Origin: an uncultured Bacteroidales bacterium
GTDB taxonomy: Bacteria; Bacteroidota; Bacteroidia; Bacteroidales; Muribaculaceae
Assembly: GCA_902800715.1 (NCBI GenBank)
Contig: CADCFN010000019.1
Coordinates: 1-47,019 of the forward strand
DNA length: 47,019 nt
Direction: 5' to 3'
The notes below the pieces were generated by a model that made no database searches, was not told the DNA's origin, and was given only the letters and a program-made list of their open reading frames with translations. The position numbers were made by a program, and so were the translations under genes. Below, in pieces: positions 17,661 through 26,043 of the stretch (position 1 is the first letter of the stretch; each line of letters starts with the position of its first letter).

Positions 17661-18191
17661 ATGAAGAAGTTTTTTTACATGAGTGTGCTGGTCCTGATGG
17701 CCGCCCTCACTCTGGCAAGTTGTGGCAGTGACAATGACAAGAAAGACGAGCCCACACCCTCGAGCAAGTCTGCAGCCTATAATTTCACTGTCAATATCTC
17801 CCAGGATTTGCTTGACGTCAGTGAAGTGACCGTAGTCTATAAGGATGGCGATGGCAAGACTGTTCGCGAAGCCGCCAAGTCCACCAAGTTTACCAAGACG
17901 GTGAACATCAATAAATTCCCCGCAGTTGTTGGTACAAAGTGCGAATTTAAGTTGAAAGATGGAGTCCAGTTGACGAAAGAAAAATATGACCTCATTGCTA
18001 CCTATGACCATCAAATCTCCATCAATGGCAAGGATCCTTACGGTGCCAAGAACCTCACCTTCATGCAGAAGGAGGGCGTACGTCCCAATGTTGTTGCCGA
18101 ACAGCTGTCTAAGTGGAGTGGCGCACAAGCTTACGGTTTCACCATTGATGCCAAGGGTGCCTCCAGCACTACTCAAGACGTTACCTTCTAA
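17661..18191 (+). CDS. Small lipoprotein of unknown function
   Basis: This encodes 176 aa from the ATG at 17661. An upstream in-frame ATG at 17592 would overlap the previous stop and bury the signal peptide, so it is rejected. The lipobox is LTLASC (Cys21), followed by GSDNDKKDE. The mature part is beta-rich (YNFTVNISQDLLDVSEVTVV, then YKDGDGKTVRE) with no recognised domain. It ends 33 bp before a strong terminator hairpin and is the last gene of the plus-strand block beginning near 6809. Confidence 0.8.
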   Translation: MKKFFYMSVLVLMAALTLASCGSDNDKKDEPTPSSKSAAYNFTVNISQDLLDVSEVTVVYKDGDGKTVREAAKSTKFTKTVNINKFPAVVGTKCEFKLKDGVQLTKEKYDLIATYDHQISINGKDPYGAKNLTFMQKEGVRPNVVAEQLSKWSGAQAYGFTIDAKGASSTTQDVTF

Positions 18192-18224
18192 ACGGTAGTT
18201 TTCACGATACACTACTTAGGAGAA

Positions 18225-18260
18225 ATGAGCCCTTGTTGCATTTACGCAACAAGGGCTCAT
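18225..18260 (+). terminator. Intrinsic terminator after the 17661 lipoprotein gene
   Basis: A perfect 15-bp stem (18225-18239 with 18246-18260) with a 6-nt loop, followed by a moderately T-rich stretch. It closes the plus-strand block. The rest of the gap to 18435 shows nothing recognisable. Confidence 0.85.
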
Positions 18261-18435
18261 TGTATTCAATCTTCTTTTCGATAGGACCTGGTGACAGAAT
18301 TAGCTAACTATAAGTCGCATGCACCCCATATAGATATCCGCTGGGCATCTCAAGCCACCGAAAAGCATATCCCTTACACCTCAAAACTGGCGTAAGAGAT
18401 ATGGATGTATGTGGTTCTTGACTTGTTTGGGTTGA

Positions 18436-19545
18436 TTAATTACCGTTCAGAATCAGATCAACCAGGTCGGTCGCGTCGCTGATGTTCACGCTTCCATCCT
18501 GATTGACGTCAGCTGATTTGTCGTTGATGTCATCGCCATTGAGGAGCAGGTCGATGAGCGTGGTGACATCGCTGATGGCGATTTTGCCGTCACCATCCAC
18601 ATCACCGATGATGTCTTCGGCCAGTTCAAATGTCACAGTCGCCTGTCCGCTTCCCAGTGCCTCGGCTAGTCCCGTGGGGTCGTTGATGGCGCCAATGCGG
18701 GTATAGGCGTAGCTGGTTTCAAAAGTATCGTAGAACAAGACCAGGCAATTTCGACCATAGAGCATGATATCGCCAGCATGAATCATATCAGGAACGGCCT
18801 CATCGACAGTCAAATTGTTACTCATGTAGTAGTATTTCTCGTTACCATTGAGCTCAGCCATATTGAAAGTGAGCGGCAACAGTTCCCTGAACTCCTCGGC
18901 TGTGTAATTGTCGGCAAGCGTGGCAGGGAAAACCTTATCGCCCACGATGACGCGCATCTTGTTGGTCTTGGGAAGTTCAAAATCAAGCGTGTTGAGCCAT
19001 TCGACAGCCATCTCGGGGATATCGTCACGGTGTTGATAGTTAATGTGGAGGGTGGTACCGATAAAGGAACTGTTCGGCAGGGTGTTGTGTGCATCGGTAA
19101 CCACGCCATTGGGACCACTGCTCCAGCTGGTCACTGCCAGGGCAACCTGCTTGTGATTGAGTTTATCTGCATGGTTGTGCAGGAAGGTGAGCATCGGGTT
19201 AGCCATTTTTCCGTTCCACAGCGGGGTGCAGATGATAATGGCGTCCCAGGCGTCAAAACTCTCTACGCTCGTTTTGATTTCGGGCCAATTTCCGGCATTG
19301 ATTTGGCTGCGCTCATTGTTGGCGTAGTTGTATGTGGTCTGGCTCTCAGGACGTGGATAGTTGCCATGGTCCTCGACCTGGAGCAGCGTTCCACCACAAT
19401 TATCGGCAATTTCCTGGGCAAGTTCCTCAGTCACGCCACTATAGGTGTAATACACAACCAGCGTACGCATCTCGGAAGCTGTAGCAGCCTTACATGTTGC
19501 ACACATCAACATCAATAATACAAACAAAAAGAATGATTTTCTCAT
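18436..19545 (-). CDS. Secreted flavodoxin / cyclophilin-like / dockerin fusion protein
   Basis: This encodes 369 aa. Signal peptide about 1-21. Residues 27-187 are a flavodoxin-like domain: TLVVYYTYSGVTEELAQEIA is the FMN phosphate loop, TPLWNGKMANPMLTFL lies after the central strand, and TSWSSGPNG is a late loop. Residues about 196-308 match the cyclophilin-like domain often fused or adjacent to such flavodoxins in Bacteroidales (MRVIVGDKVFPATLADNYTA, then EEFRELLPLTF). Residues 312-369 form a type I dockerin (GDVDGDGKIAISDVTTLIDL and DVNQDGSVNISDATDLVDLI). Exported flavodoxins are unusual because FMN is normally loaded in the cytoplasm. The dockerin suggests attachment to a cohesin-bearing scaffold. 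It is a single gene with its own -7 box at 19591-19598. Confidence 0.88.
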   Translation of the reverse strand: MRKSFFLFVLLMLMCATCKAATASEMRTLVVYYTYSGVTEELAQEIADNCGGTLLQVEDHGNYPRPESQTTYNYANNERSQINAGNWPEIKTSVESFDAWDAIIICTPLWNGKMANPMLTFLHNHADKLNHKQVALAVTSWSSGPNGVVTDAHNTLPNSSFIGTTLHINYQHRDDIPEMAVEWLNTLDFELPKTNKMRVIVGDKVFPATLADNYTAEEFRELLPLTFNMAELNGNEKYYYMSNNLTVDEAVPDMIHAGDIMLYGRNCLVLFYDTFETSYAYTRIGAINDPTGLAEALGSGQATVTFELAEDIIGDVDGDGKIAISDVTTLIDLLLNGDDINDKSADVNQDGSVNISDATDLVDLILNGN

Positions 19546-19590
19546 TTTCTCAAATATTAATTAAAAACACTAAGCTTATTTTTTACGTTG

Positions 19591-19598
19591 CAAAGGTA
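19591..19598 (-). promoter_or_regulatory. -7 box for the flavodoxin-dockerin gene
   Basis: TACCTTTG on the minus strand, 46 bp upstream of the ATG, matches TAnnTTTG. The -33 element is weak. Confidence 0.6.
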
Positions 19599-19764
19599 TT
19601 TCAGATAGCTTTAGCCATCATTATCTGGATTATCGCAAATAATACCATTATTATCGCAAAATGCTCACATACAAACGTATACATCGGGTAATGGCATGCA
19701 CCATGGCGTTCGGGTTGCTCAAATTTTGAGTCTCCAATAGTTCCGTCATCCACATGTTATCCTT

Positions 19765-19786
19765 GAGACGCAAAATTTTGCGTCTC
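19765..19786. repeat. 22-bp perfect palindrome, REP-like
   Basis: A perfect palindrome whose halves are GAGACGCAAAA and TTTTGCGTCTC lies in the gene-free stretch 19599-19859. A weaker related inverted sequence (CTCAAATTTTGAG) lies about 40 bp to the left. It may be an intergenic dispersed palindrome or a terminator for the DUF58 gene on the minus strand, though no T-tract follows. The rest of the stretch shows no gene. Confidence 0.65.
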
Positions 19787-19859
19787 TACATGAGGATGAA
19801 TTGAGTGTAAGTACTGTATTTGTGGCTTTTCGGAAGGGGATATAAGAGAGGTGGGGCGT

Positions 19860-21170
19860 TTATAGCAGTTGCCGTGACTTCATCTCGAGGTAGCGGTTGA
19901 TGACGTTGACCGAGAGGCTCTGCGGTGTGGTGAGCAGGCTGCTGATGCCGCACTGACGCAGGGTGTTGATGATGAGCGTCTGCTCGTTGTCGATTTTGGC
20001 TGCAATGGCGTGCTCGTAGTAGTCCTTGATGCTGTGGGGTTGCTGGCCGATGAAGTCGCGGCGGTCTTCGTCGATGAAGAACACGACCAGCAGGCGGTGG
20101 CGCTTGTTGAGTTGGCGCAGGTAGGGCAGTTGCCGCTGCATGCCGTTGTAGTCAAAGAAGTTGGTGTACAGCACGAGCAGGCTGCGTTGGCCTACCAGGC
20201 GGTTGGTGCTTGCAACGAGTGCCGAATAGTCGCTCTCGGCAAAGTCGGTGGCCTGGCGGTAGAGGCACTCGAGGATGTCGTTCATCTGTGACGGGCCGCG
20301 GTCGGGTTTGACGAAGTCGCTGAATGAGTTGGCAAAGGTGATGACGCCAGCCTTGTCGTCGCGGCGCAGGGCGACATAGGAGAGCACGAGCGCCGCATTG
20401 ATGGCATAGTCGAGGATGGTCATCCCCGCGAAAGCCTGCTGCATGATGCGCCCCTTGTCGATGACGTTGATGATGGGCTGTGAGCGCTCGTCGGTATAGA
20501 CATTGACCATGAGGTGGTGGGTGCGAGCACTAGCTTTCCAGTTGATGTGGCGGTAGTCGTCGCCCTGGACATAGGACTTAATCTGCTCGAACTCGGTGTT
20601 GTTGCCCACGCGACGGATGCGCTTGATGCCCATCTCGGTCAAGTTGTTGCTGATGGCCAGCAGTTCATACTGGTTGAGCATGAGGTAGCTGGGATAGACA
20701 GCCACATCAGTGGGTTCGCCGCAGGTGAAGCGGCGTTGTACCAGCCCGATGGGCGTAGCGGTGAAAACACGGATGTGCCCAAAGCCGTACACACCGCGAC
20801 AGGTGGGGCGCAGGGTGTATTCCATCGCCTTGCTGCCTCTTGCCGGCAGACGCAACGGGAAATTCACGTCGCGGCGCTGGAAGATGTGCGGAATCTCGTC
20901 GATAATCTCCAGCTTGACGGCAAACGGGTAGCTGTTGTCCACCTGCAGGCTCACAGGGTTGTCGTCGCCATTAGAAAACCGCTGGCTGCAGTGCCGTGAT
21001 GCCGTGATGCCGCGGCGCGTCCACAACAGGGCGATATCGACGAGCAGCAGCAGGCCAAACAACGCCAGCAGTGCGCCCCCCACATAGAACAATGGGGGCC
21101 ACCACTGCCCAAGCGCCAGCAGGGCAGTGATTACAACGGCAGTGTAGTAGAATCGAGCAGGCAGAAACAT
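19860..21170 (-). CDS. DUF58 family protein
   Basis: This encodes 436 aa. Two N-terminal membrane helices (FYYTAVVITALLALG, VGGALLALFGLLLLVDIALL) precede a soluble part. The DUF58 signature is YVQGDDYRHINWKASAR at about 218-234, followed by a von Willebrand A-like fold (VIDKGRIMQ, AGMTILDYAINAALVLSYVA). DUF58 proteins partner with MoxR ATPases, encoded here immediately upstream with a 23-bp gap. The complex is thought to act in envelope homeostasis or protein maturation; its exact job is unknown. It is the last gene of the six-gene minus-strand operon. The C-terminus ends in a basic MKSRQLL. Confidence 0.92.
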   Translation of the reverse strand: MFLPARFYYTAVVITALLALGQWWPPLFYVGGALLALFGLLLLVDIALLWTRRGITASRHCSQRFSNGDDNPVSLQVDNSYPFAVKLEIIDEIPHIFQRRDVNFPLRLPARGSKAMEYTLRPTCRGVYGFGHIRVFTATPIGLVQRRFTCGEPTDVAVYPSYLMLNQYELLAISNNLTEMGIKRIRRVGNNTEFEQIKSYVQGDDYRHINWKASARTHHLMVNVYTDERSQPIINVIDKGRIMQQAFAGMTILDYAINAALVLSYVALRRDDKAGVITFANSFSDFVKPDRGPSQMNDILECLYRQATDFAESDYSALVASTNRLVGQRSLLVLYTNFFDYNGMQRQLPYLRQLNKRHRLLVVFFIDEDRRDFIGQQPHSIKDYYEHAIAAKIDNEQTLIINTLRQCGISSLLTTPQSLSVNVINRYLEMKSRQLL

Positions 21171-21193
21171 AGCAGCAGCGGTTGATTAATGCA

Positions 21194-22168
21194 TTACTTG
21201 GGCACCTCGACATTGTTGATCAGCGTGGCGACAATCTTGGAGGCGGTGTAGCCCTGCATCTCGGCCTCGGCGGTAATGATGATGCGGTGGTCGAGCACGG
21301 CGGGTGCCACAATCTTGATGTCGTCGGGGGTGACAAAGTCGCGGCCGTTGATCAGGGCGATGGCCTTGGAGGTCTGCAGCATGGCTACAGCGGCACGAGG
21401 CGAGGCTCCCAGGAATACCGCCTTGCTGGTGCGCGTCTGCTGCACGATTTGGGCGATATAGCCCATTAGCGAGTCATCGACCAGCACCGACCGCATGGTG
21501 TCGCGCAGTGCCAGCAACTCGTCCTTAGAGATGATGGGCGCGATGTTGTCCAACTTGGTCAGTCGTGCGTTGGCCTGATGGCGTTGCAGGATAGCCTTCT
21601 CCTCGTCGAGCGTGGGGTAGCCCATCACGATTTTGAACATGAAGCGGTCGAGCTGTGCCTCGGGCAGCTTGTAGGTGCCTTCCTGCTCCACGGGGTTCTG
21701 CGTGGCGATGATGGTGTATGGCTCTGCCATGCGGTGGGTAACGCCGTCGATGCTCACCTGGCGTTCCTCCATCACCTCGAACAGCGCCGCCTGTGTCTTG
21801 GCAGGTGCGCGGTTGATTTCGTCGACGAGTACCATGTTGGCAAAAATCGGGCCCTCATGGAAGTCAAATTCGCTTGTTTTCATGTTGAACACCGTAGTGC
21901 CGAGCACGTCACTAGGCATCAGGTCGGGGGTGAACTGGATGCGGCTGAAACGTGCATCAATCAGCCGTGCGGTGAGTCGAGCTAGAAGCGTTTTTGCCAC
22001 TCCGGGCACACCCTCGAGCAGCACGTGGCCATCGGCAAGGATTGCCGCAATCAAGAGGTCCACGGCTTGATTGTGTCCGACCACTACACGGGCGATTTCT
22101 TCTTTAATCTGCCTCACCTTGGCCGAGAATTGTGCCAAGTCGAGGCGTGGGGGTGTCGTTTGTTCCAT
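21194..22168 (-). CDS. MoxR-family AAA+ ATPase
   Basis: This encodes 324 aa, a usual length for the family. The Walker A motif is GVPGVAKT at 53-60, Walker B is VLVDEINRAPAKTQAAL, sensor 1 lies in IIATQNPVEQEGTYKLPEAQ and the arginine-finger region at LDRFMFK; the C-terminal lid contains VFLGASPRAAVAMLQTSKA. MoxR ATPases use ATP to remodel or chaperone partner proteins, usually vWA or DUF58 proteins, and the DUF58 partner follows directly. It is cytoplasmic, acting at the membrane. Its place among SpoIIM, DUF4129 and DUF4350 genes is the conserved arrangement seen in several phyla. Confidence 0.96.
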   Translation of the reverse strand: MEQTTPPRLDLAQFSAKVRQIKEEIARVVVGHNQAVDLLIAAILADGHVLLEGVPGVAKTLLARLTARLIDARFSRIQFTPDLMPSDVLGTTVFNMKTSEFDFHEGPIFANMVLVDEINRAPAKTQAALFEVMEERQVSIDGVTHRMAEPYTIIATQNPVEQEGTYKLPEAQLDRFMFKIVMGYPTLDEEKAILQRHQANARLTKLDNIAPIISKDELLALRDTMRSVLVDDSLMGYIAQIVQQTRTSKAVFLGASPRAAVAMLQTSKAIALINGRDFVTPDDIKIVAPAVLDHRIIITAEAEMQGYTASKIVATLINNVEVPK

Positions 22169-22185
22169 TGTCTTATATCTGTTTT

Positions 22186-23454
22186 TTAGATGTTGATTCG
22201 TTGCAGGATATTGTTCATCGCGTCAATGAGTTGCTGGAGGCGTTTGTCGTTGATGGAGGAGGCATTAGTGGCTCTCCACACGTCGTAGATTTGCTGCTGC
22301 AGTTCCTTGAATGGAATGCCCGTGCGGGTGGATAGTGATTGCAGCTCGTCGTCGATGTGGTCATAGTCGTCGACGTTGATCATCGCCTTGGTGCGCAACT
22401 CGTTGCCGAAGGTGACATACTTCTTGATGAGCAGGTCCACGTTATCGTGCCGTTTGTAATAGATGCCGCCGATGCGCTTGACGAAATCCATCATGTGGTT
22501 CACGGGCGGCTTGATGACCGGTATCACGCGCTGGCGGCGCCGAGCCGAGAACAGCACGAAGAGTATAACTGTCGTCAGGGCCAGGTACAGTGCCCATCGC
22601 AGGGGACGGTTTGCCAGCAGGTAGTGTAGCGGCGAGTCCTCTTGTTCATCTTGTTCCATCTCGCTCATGAGGGACGGGTCATAGCGCACCATGGGCAAGT
22701 CGCTGCATTGGCTCAACAGGCGCAGTACCAGCGGACGGATGGTGTCGTTGAGAATGCCGTAATTGGAGAATAGCATGGGCATGCTCACCACGACGATTTT
22801 GCCCTTGCCGCAGTCACGGATGCCCGCTACAGTGTCGACTTCTCCGTCGGAACCGTTCTTATGTTTCTCGTTGAGCGTTGCCAAGATGCGGTAGTCGCTC
22901 GACAAAATGAGTTCTTTAGAGCAGAAGACACTATTAATCGGATAGGAAGCAGGAGCGAACATTTCACCGCTTTCCCAATATACCGTGTCATAACTGGCGT
23001 TGATGCTCAATGACTCTTTACTGAAATAATCCCCGTCATAATAGTAATTATTTGAGTAGCATTTGTATCCCAATCCCATTTCCTCGGTTGAGTCGTCGTA
23101 ATAAGATATATTATAATCAGTAGCAATGATTGCGTTGTTGCCTTCCTCAATCATTTTGAGGAAATTTGTATCTGGTCGGAAATACTCAAAAGTGTTGGTG
23201 AAAAGAAAAGTGTGTTTCACGGGTTTTGCATTCTCGCCGATGTATTGCTCGAAGTCGCTACCGATCACCTCATAGCCATGCGGCAGGGACGCCCGCAGTA
23301 CGCTGTCCATCACATAGCAGCCGAAGGGTTGCTTGCTCTTGTAGCTCTGTGAATGGTCATCCCAATTGAAACGAGCTGGTGCATTCATCTCAAAGAGTAT
23401 TATCACCACCATGAGCGCAATGATTACCACGATAAACAGGCGGCTGGATTTCAT
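22186..23454 (-). CDS. DUF4350-type membrane protein
   Basis: This encodes 422 aa. A single N-terminal helix (LFIVVIIALMVVIILFEM) is followed by an extracytoplasmic domain with the DUF4350 layout: KQPFGCYVMDSVLRASLPHG, TFLFTNTFEYFRPDTNFLKM and GNNAIIATDYN, resembling a glutamine amidotransferase-like fold without its nucleophile. A second helix (WALYLALTTVILFVLFSARR) precedes a cytoplasmic C-terminal part of about 120 residues. Its start overlaps the stop of the upstream DUF4129 gene by 4 bp, indicating translational coupling. It likely senses or recruits a partner for the MoxR-DUF58 machine; the true role is unknown. Confidence 0.85.
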   Translation of the reverse strand: MKSSRLFIVVIIALMVVIILFEMNAPARFNWDDHSQSYKSKQPFGCYVMDSVLRASLPHGYEVIGSDFEQYIGENAKPVKHTFLFTNTFEYFRPDTNFLKMIEEGNNAIIATDYNISYYDDSTEEMGLGYKCYSNNYYYDGDYFSKESLSINASYDTVYWESGEMFAPASYPINSVFCSKELILSSDYRILATLNEKHKNGSDGEVDTVAGIRDCGKGKIVVVSMPMLFSNYGILNDTIRPLVLRLLSQCSDLPMVRYDPSLMSEMEQDEQEDSPLHYLLANRPLRWALYLALTTVILFVLFSARRRQRVIPVIKPPVNHMMDFVKRIGGIYYKRHDNVDLLIKKYVTFGNELRTKAMINVDDYDHIDDELQSLSTRTGIPFKELQQQIYDVWRATNASSINDKRLQQLIDAMNNILQRINI

Positions 23455-24110
23455 GGCGTCACCCCTCCTTCCTGTTCAATGCCTGTCGGCTGCTGTGTGG
23501 CATTGCGGGTGGCAATGCGGGCCAGCACGTCCTCTTGGCGTGAGCGCATCTCTTGGGCCAGCACAGCGTCGGCGGTGTAGTGGCCATAGCGGATGCGCAT
23601 GAAATGGTTGGTCATGATGCCGAAATCCTCATCGGGCCACTCCATGGCATACTGCGTGGGCGTCTTGTAGCGTTGCCAGGCCACCAGCGACGCATCGCTG
23701 GCGGCTTTCAAGGTCTGCAGATACCGCAATCGGCACAGCGCCAGGTAGTCGTCACTACTTTCGGCCTCGGCAATGAGTTGGTCAAAGTCTACCTCATTGA
23801 TGTCTTCCTCGGTAATCTCTTCGGCTGTGAGCCCGACATCCTTGGGACCGAATAATGTGGCCTGCTGTTTCCACAAGAAATAGCCCACTGCCATCACTGC
23901 CATCGCCCCCAAGCACCACCAAACCCATTGGGGAAAGCTTATTGACGTAACATCGAAGTCTAGTAAATCCTCGAGATTGTCCCAGAACCGGTCAAAATAG
24001 TTGGTCTCGTTGCCAGGCTCCAGCTCGCGGGCATAGTCATAGTCCTTTGAGCGCTGGAACGCGTCAAGTATCGTGTCGTTGGTTACTATTGTGTCACGGG
24101 GCGATACCAT
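23451..24110 (-). CDS. DUF4129-type membrane protein
   Basis: This encodes 219 aa. An N-terminal extracytoplasmic region precedes one transmembrane helix (WVWWCLGAMAVMAVGYFLW at about 82-100). The C-terminal cytoplasmic domain has the DUF4129 pattern (SSDDYLALCRLRYLQTLKAA, then WQRYKTPTQYAMEW). In other organisms this domain sits at the end of transglutaminase-like membrane proteins and in MoxR operons. It lies 9 bp after the upstream membrane protein gene. Its role in the MoxR complex is not defined. Confidence 0.82.
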   Translation of the reverse strand: MVSPRDTIVTNDTILDAFQRSKDYDYARELEPGNETNYFDRFWDNLEDLLDFDVTSISFPQWVWWCLGAMAVMAVGYFLWKQQATLFGPKDVGLTAEEITEEDINEVDFDQLIAEAESSDDYLALCRLRYLQTLKAASDASLVAWQRYKTPTQYAMEWPDEDFGIMTNHFMRIRYGHYTADAVLAQEMRSRQEDVLARIATRNATQQPTGIEQEGGVTP

Positions 24111-24119
24111 AATCGAGGG

Positions 24120-24977
24120 TTATTTCAGTTGAGCAAAATTATCTATGTCACTCTCCAGGCCGAAGTCCTCGGTCTCGGCCACGACACTACCGTAGTGATA
24201 GGTCATCGCCAGGACAAACAGCCCCATCTCCACGAAGAACATGAAACATTGGGCCACACTGAGGACATAATCACACACGTCCATAATGAATGACCAAATC
24301 ACGTTATCGGTGGTCGAGAACTCAAAAACGGATTCTGCTATAGTGTAAATGGCACGGGGAAAAGCGGCGGCATTGTTGATGAGGATTGACATGAGGCCCA
24401 TAATCAGCGCCAAGAGGATGAGCCGTCCCCACTTGCTATAGCCTAGCGAGAAAGCACGACTGACATGGCCCATAAACGAGTCCGTGGGCTCCAAAAGCAT
24501 GATGGGACACACCATGAACACAGGCAACACAGCGAATTGCAGCACCCAACCGAATATGGGGATGAAAAAGAAGAATAACACCAGTGGAAAGCCTATCACG
24601 ATAACACCCAGGCACTTAAGCATCGGGCGCGGCAACATGCGCCACATGGTGGCCACTTCACAACCGTCGAGCGTGCCATCGTGCGTATCGTGCCATTGTA
24701 CAAGCAGTATCTGCATTGCCGTGACCACAGCGCAGCCCACTATCGACAGGACAAAGGCCGTCACCAAAACGGTGCCGATTGAGTACGACATGCCTTTTAT
24801 TGTAAAATCGACGATGTCAAACGAAGCGAGGGCAGCGCCCATCAGTACGCTGAACGGCAACAGAAAGTATACCATCATCTTGATCCACTTCTTCCAGTTC
24901 TCGCCCACAAGGTCAAACACCATGTTCACGGTGTCGGTGAGCGTGCGGTTGCTATACAGTCGGTTGCTATTCATCAC
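24120..24977 (-). CDS. Multi-pass membrane protein of the MoxR/SpoIIM operon
   Basis: This encodes 285 aa with about six predicted membrane helices (for example MVYFLLPFSVLMGAALASF, TVLVTAFVLSIVGCAVVTAM, LGVIVIGFPLVLFFFFIPIF, LILLALIMGLMSILINNAAA). It is broadly similar in plan to DUF4013 or glycerophosphodiester phosphodiesterase membrane-domain proteins, but no signature is decisive. The start overlaps the SpoIIM-like gene by 11 bp, so it is translationally coupled. It is probably an integral membrane component of the same system. Confidence 0.82.
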   Translation of the reverse strand: MMNSNRLYSNRTLTDTVNMVFDLVGENWKKWIKMMVYFLLPFSVLMGAALASFDIVDFTIKGMSYSIGTVLVTAFVLSIVGCAVVTAMQILLVQWHDTHDGTLDGCEVATMWRMLPRPMLKCLGVIVIGFPLVLFFFFIPIFGWVLQFAVLPVFMVCPIMLLEPTDSFMGHVSRAFSLGYSKWGRLILLALIMGLMSILINNAAAFPRAIYTIAESVFEFSTTDNVIWSFIMDVCDYVLSVAQCFMFFVEMGLFVLAMTYHYGSVVAETEDFGLESDIDNFAQLK

Positions 24978-25944
24978 TCACTGAGGTGTTTTGGCCTTTG
25001 CGCCCCACATAGTGGGGCAGAATAATGTAGTAAAAAACAATAAACGTGGCCGATAGGATAATCACCATTACCCTGAATGCCAGCGGAAACTCGGTGTGCC
25101 GTGTGAGATATCCCTCGATGAACGCTGCCACGATGGTCACCGGAAATATGCTCAGGGCGATTTTCAGTGCATCCTTGGCCTTGCGGCGGAATGCTGTCAT
25201 GCGGCTGTAGGTGCCGGGGAACAACCATCCCGAACCCATCACAAAACCTGCTCCCCCCGAGAGCACCATTGTGCTGATTTCGAGCGTGCCGTGCTGCATG
25301 ATGGCCAGCAACGCATCGCCCAACACGCCATACTGGAAAAAGAACATAGTGAATGCCCCGACCATAATAGCATTGTACATCACGACGATGGCAGTGAAGA
25401 ACGGCGTGAAAATGCCCATCGAGACGCTGATGGCATCCACCCGCAGATTGTTGAGCATGATGTACAGAAACGACTCGGCCTCCTCGCCGTAGCTATAGAC
25501 ATCGGTGGGTGCGCCATTCTTGATGTTCTCGATGGTCATGTCCACATAGTCATCCCCCAGAATCATCCTGGCAAAGTCAGCATCGTTGAAGAGGGAAACA
25601 ATACCCACGCCCAGGAAGAGCACAAACACCGCCAGTGCTGCCAGCATGGCCTTGCGGTTGTCATAGACCGCCTGCGGCACCTCCTGTGTCCAGAACGTCA
25701 ACAGTCGCGACCACTTCTCCTGGCGACCGCTGTAGATTTCGTTGTGCAGCTTGAGCGTCATGGCGTTGAGCATCTGGGTGATAGCGGCATCGGGGAAGTG
25801 TGTACGGGAAAACGCCAGGTCAGATGTCAATTCGGTGTACATCTGCGCAAGCATGTCCGGTGTCTCGCCAGCAGGGTGGTCGAGACGCCGTTGGTAATCC
25901 CTCCAGCGGGCAATGTTTTGCTTGATGAAAACGGGTTCTCTCAT
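24967..25944 (-). CDS. SpoIIM-like (DUF95) membrane protein
   Basis: This encodes 325 aa. The N-terminus matches the DUF95/SpoIIM family (FIKQNIARWRDYQRRLDHPA, then YTELTSDLAFSRTHFPD), followed by several helices (AMLAALAVFVLFLGVGIVSL, FFTAIVVMYNAIMVGAFTMF) and the family glycine-rich segment HGTLEISTMVLSGGAGFVMG. In Bacillus, SpoIIM works in peptidoglycan remodelling during engulfment; in non-sporulating Bacteroidetes the homologue belongs to the MoxR envelope operon. It is first in the operon, with a well-formed promoter at 25979-26009 that overlaps the promoter of the divergent RDD gene. Confidence 0.9.
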   Translation of the reverse strand: MREPVFIKQNIARWRDYQRRLDHPAGETPDMLAQMYTELTSDLAFSRTHFPDAAITQMLNAMTLKLHNEIYSGRQEKWSRLLTFWTQEVPQAVYDNRKAMLAALAVFVLFLGVGIVSLFNDADFARMILGDDYVDMTIENIKNGAPTDVYSYGEEAESFLYIMLNNLRVDAISVSMGIFTPFFTAIVVMYNAIMVGAFTMFFFQYGVLGDALLAIMQHGTLEISTMVLSGGAGFVMGSGWLFPGTYSRMTAFRRKAKDALKIALSIFPVTIVAAFIEGYLTRHTEFPLAFRVMVIILSATFIVFYYIILPHYVGRKGQNTSVSDE

Positions 25945-25974
25945 GACATGTCAAGGACATTAAGGCTTTTTCTG

Positions 25975-26006
25975 TTTGCAAAAATAGACTTTATTTTGTA
26001 CTTTTG
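25975..26006 (+). promoter_or_regulatory. Promoter of the RDD gene
   Basis: TTTG at 25975-25978, a 20-bp spacer and TACTTTTG at 25999-26006 give a full match to the Bacteroidetes consensus, 38 bp upstream of the ATG at 26044. Confidence 0.85.
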
Positions 26007-26009
26007 CAA
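25979..26009 (-). promoter_or_regulatory. Promoter of the SpoIIM-MoxR-DUF58 operon
   Basis: On the minus strand TTG at 26007-26009, a 20-bp spacer and TATTTTTG at 25979-25986 fit the consensus. It overlaps the plus-strand promoter almost completely, so polymerase binding in the two directions should be mutually exclusive. Confidence 0.8.
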
Positions 26010-26043
26010 CAAAATCCTGCAAAACTCTAGTGACAAAATCGTT

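Noticed and set aside
25096-26043. Long N-terminal extension of the RDD protein
   Set aside because: It is antisense to the SpoIIM-like gene, and the well-formed promoter at 25975-26006 lies inside it, so translation starts at 26044.
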